From contig USHS01000115.1 of NCBI GenBank assembly GCA_900554585.1, forward strand, positions 1-5,406: DNA of 5,406 nucleotides, read 5' to 3'. The stretch is from an uncultured Collinsella sp. (lineage in GTDB: Bacteria > Actinomycetota > Coriobacteriia > Coriobacteriales > Coriobacteriaceae). The position numbers and the translations under genes are program-made. Positions 5,374-5,406 of this stretch are shown piece by piece. Under the pieces are notes generated by a model. It ran no database searches, was not told the origin of the DNA, and worked only from the letters and a program-made list of their open reading frames with translations. Within the stretch, counting starts at the first letter, position 1, and each line of letters opens with the position of its first letter.

Positions 5374-5406
5374 ATGGATTTATTATCTCTCCTCATTGGG
5401 GCGCTC
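5374..5406 (+). CDS. Start of a gene running off the window, hydrophobic N-terminus
   Basis: Eleven codons, MDLLSLLIGAL, remain open at the window edge. The SD GAAAGGG (5362-5368) lies five bases before the ATG. ATG at 5369 in another frame abuts the SD too closely to be used. The hydrophobic start suggests a membrane anchor or signal peptide; nothing more can be said of its function. It follows the AT-rich stretch and is oriented like guaA but ~460 bp away, so it should have its own promoter. Confidence 0.5.
   Translation, partial: MDLLSLLIGAL

Noticed and set aside
5162..5374. 70-codon minus-strand frame in the AT-rich tail
   Set aside because: It needs a TTG start, has a GAGGAG only at a distance too long to serve it, and overlaps a better-supported start on the plus strand.

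Overview
The window reads as a chromosomal segment of a GC-rich gut actinobacterium of the class Coriobacteriia, most likely Collinsella or a close relative. This is inferred from the strong GAG/GCC/CTC codon preference and the style of GuaA, YchF and the asparaginase; no rRNA or other marker is present to prove it. The last ~290 bases are clearly more AT-rich than the rest.

Layout. (1) 61-885 (+): an in-frame chimera whose last ~220 residues are the C-terminal part of the ribosome-associated ATPase YchF (partial G4 region, helical part, TGS domain). The N-terminal P-loop half is replaced by ~54 unrelated residues. (2) 897-1280 (+): a small three-helix membrane protein of the DUF1648/SdpI type, whose Shine-Dalgarno overlaps the stop of the YchF chimera, so the two are probably one operon. 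A hairpin followed by TTTT at 1328-1381 may end this transcript. It lies inside the tail of the convergent gene. (3) 1290-1679 (-) and 1756-1974 (+): a divergent pair, one a 129-residue protein vaguely resembling the C-terminal half of the DprA Rossmann domain, the other a 72-residue Xre/Cro-type regulator. A perfect 24-bp palindrome at 1703-1726 sits between them, with a TATAGT -10-like hexamer on each strand at its centre. (4) 1997-3010 (-): a cytoplasmic type I L-asparaginase (AnsA-like) with all catalytic residues visible. (5) 3278-4912 (+): guaA, the complete glutamine-hydrolysing GMP synthase, divergent from the asparaginase. Its leader can form two mutually exclusive hairpins, one of which hides the ribosome binding site. 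(6) 4913-5373: no convincing gene. It holds a 199-bp segment bounded by 13-bp perfect inverted repeats with a hairpin in the middle (MITE-like or a decayed IS end), then an AT-rich stretch. (7) 5374 to the end: the first 11 codons of a gene that continues outside the window.

There is no single pathway. GuaA (glutamine-dependent GMP synthesis) and asparaginase (asparagine deamidation) are both amide-nitrogen enzymes, but each has its own divergent promoter region. The observations most worth a second look are the P-loop-less YchF chimera, the palindrome-controlled DprA-like/Xre pair, the switch-like guaA leader and the inverted-repeat element after guaA.
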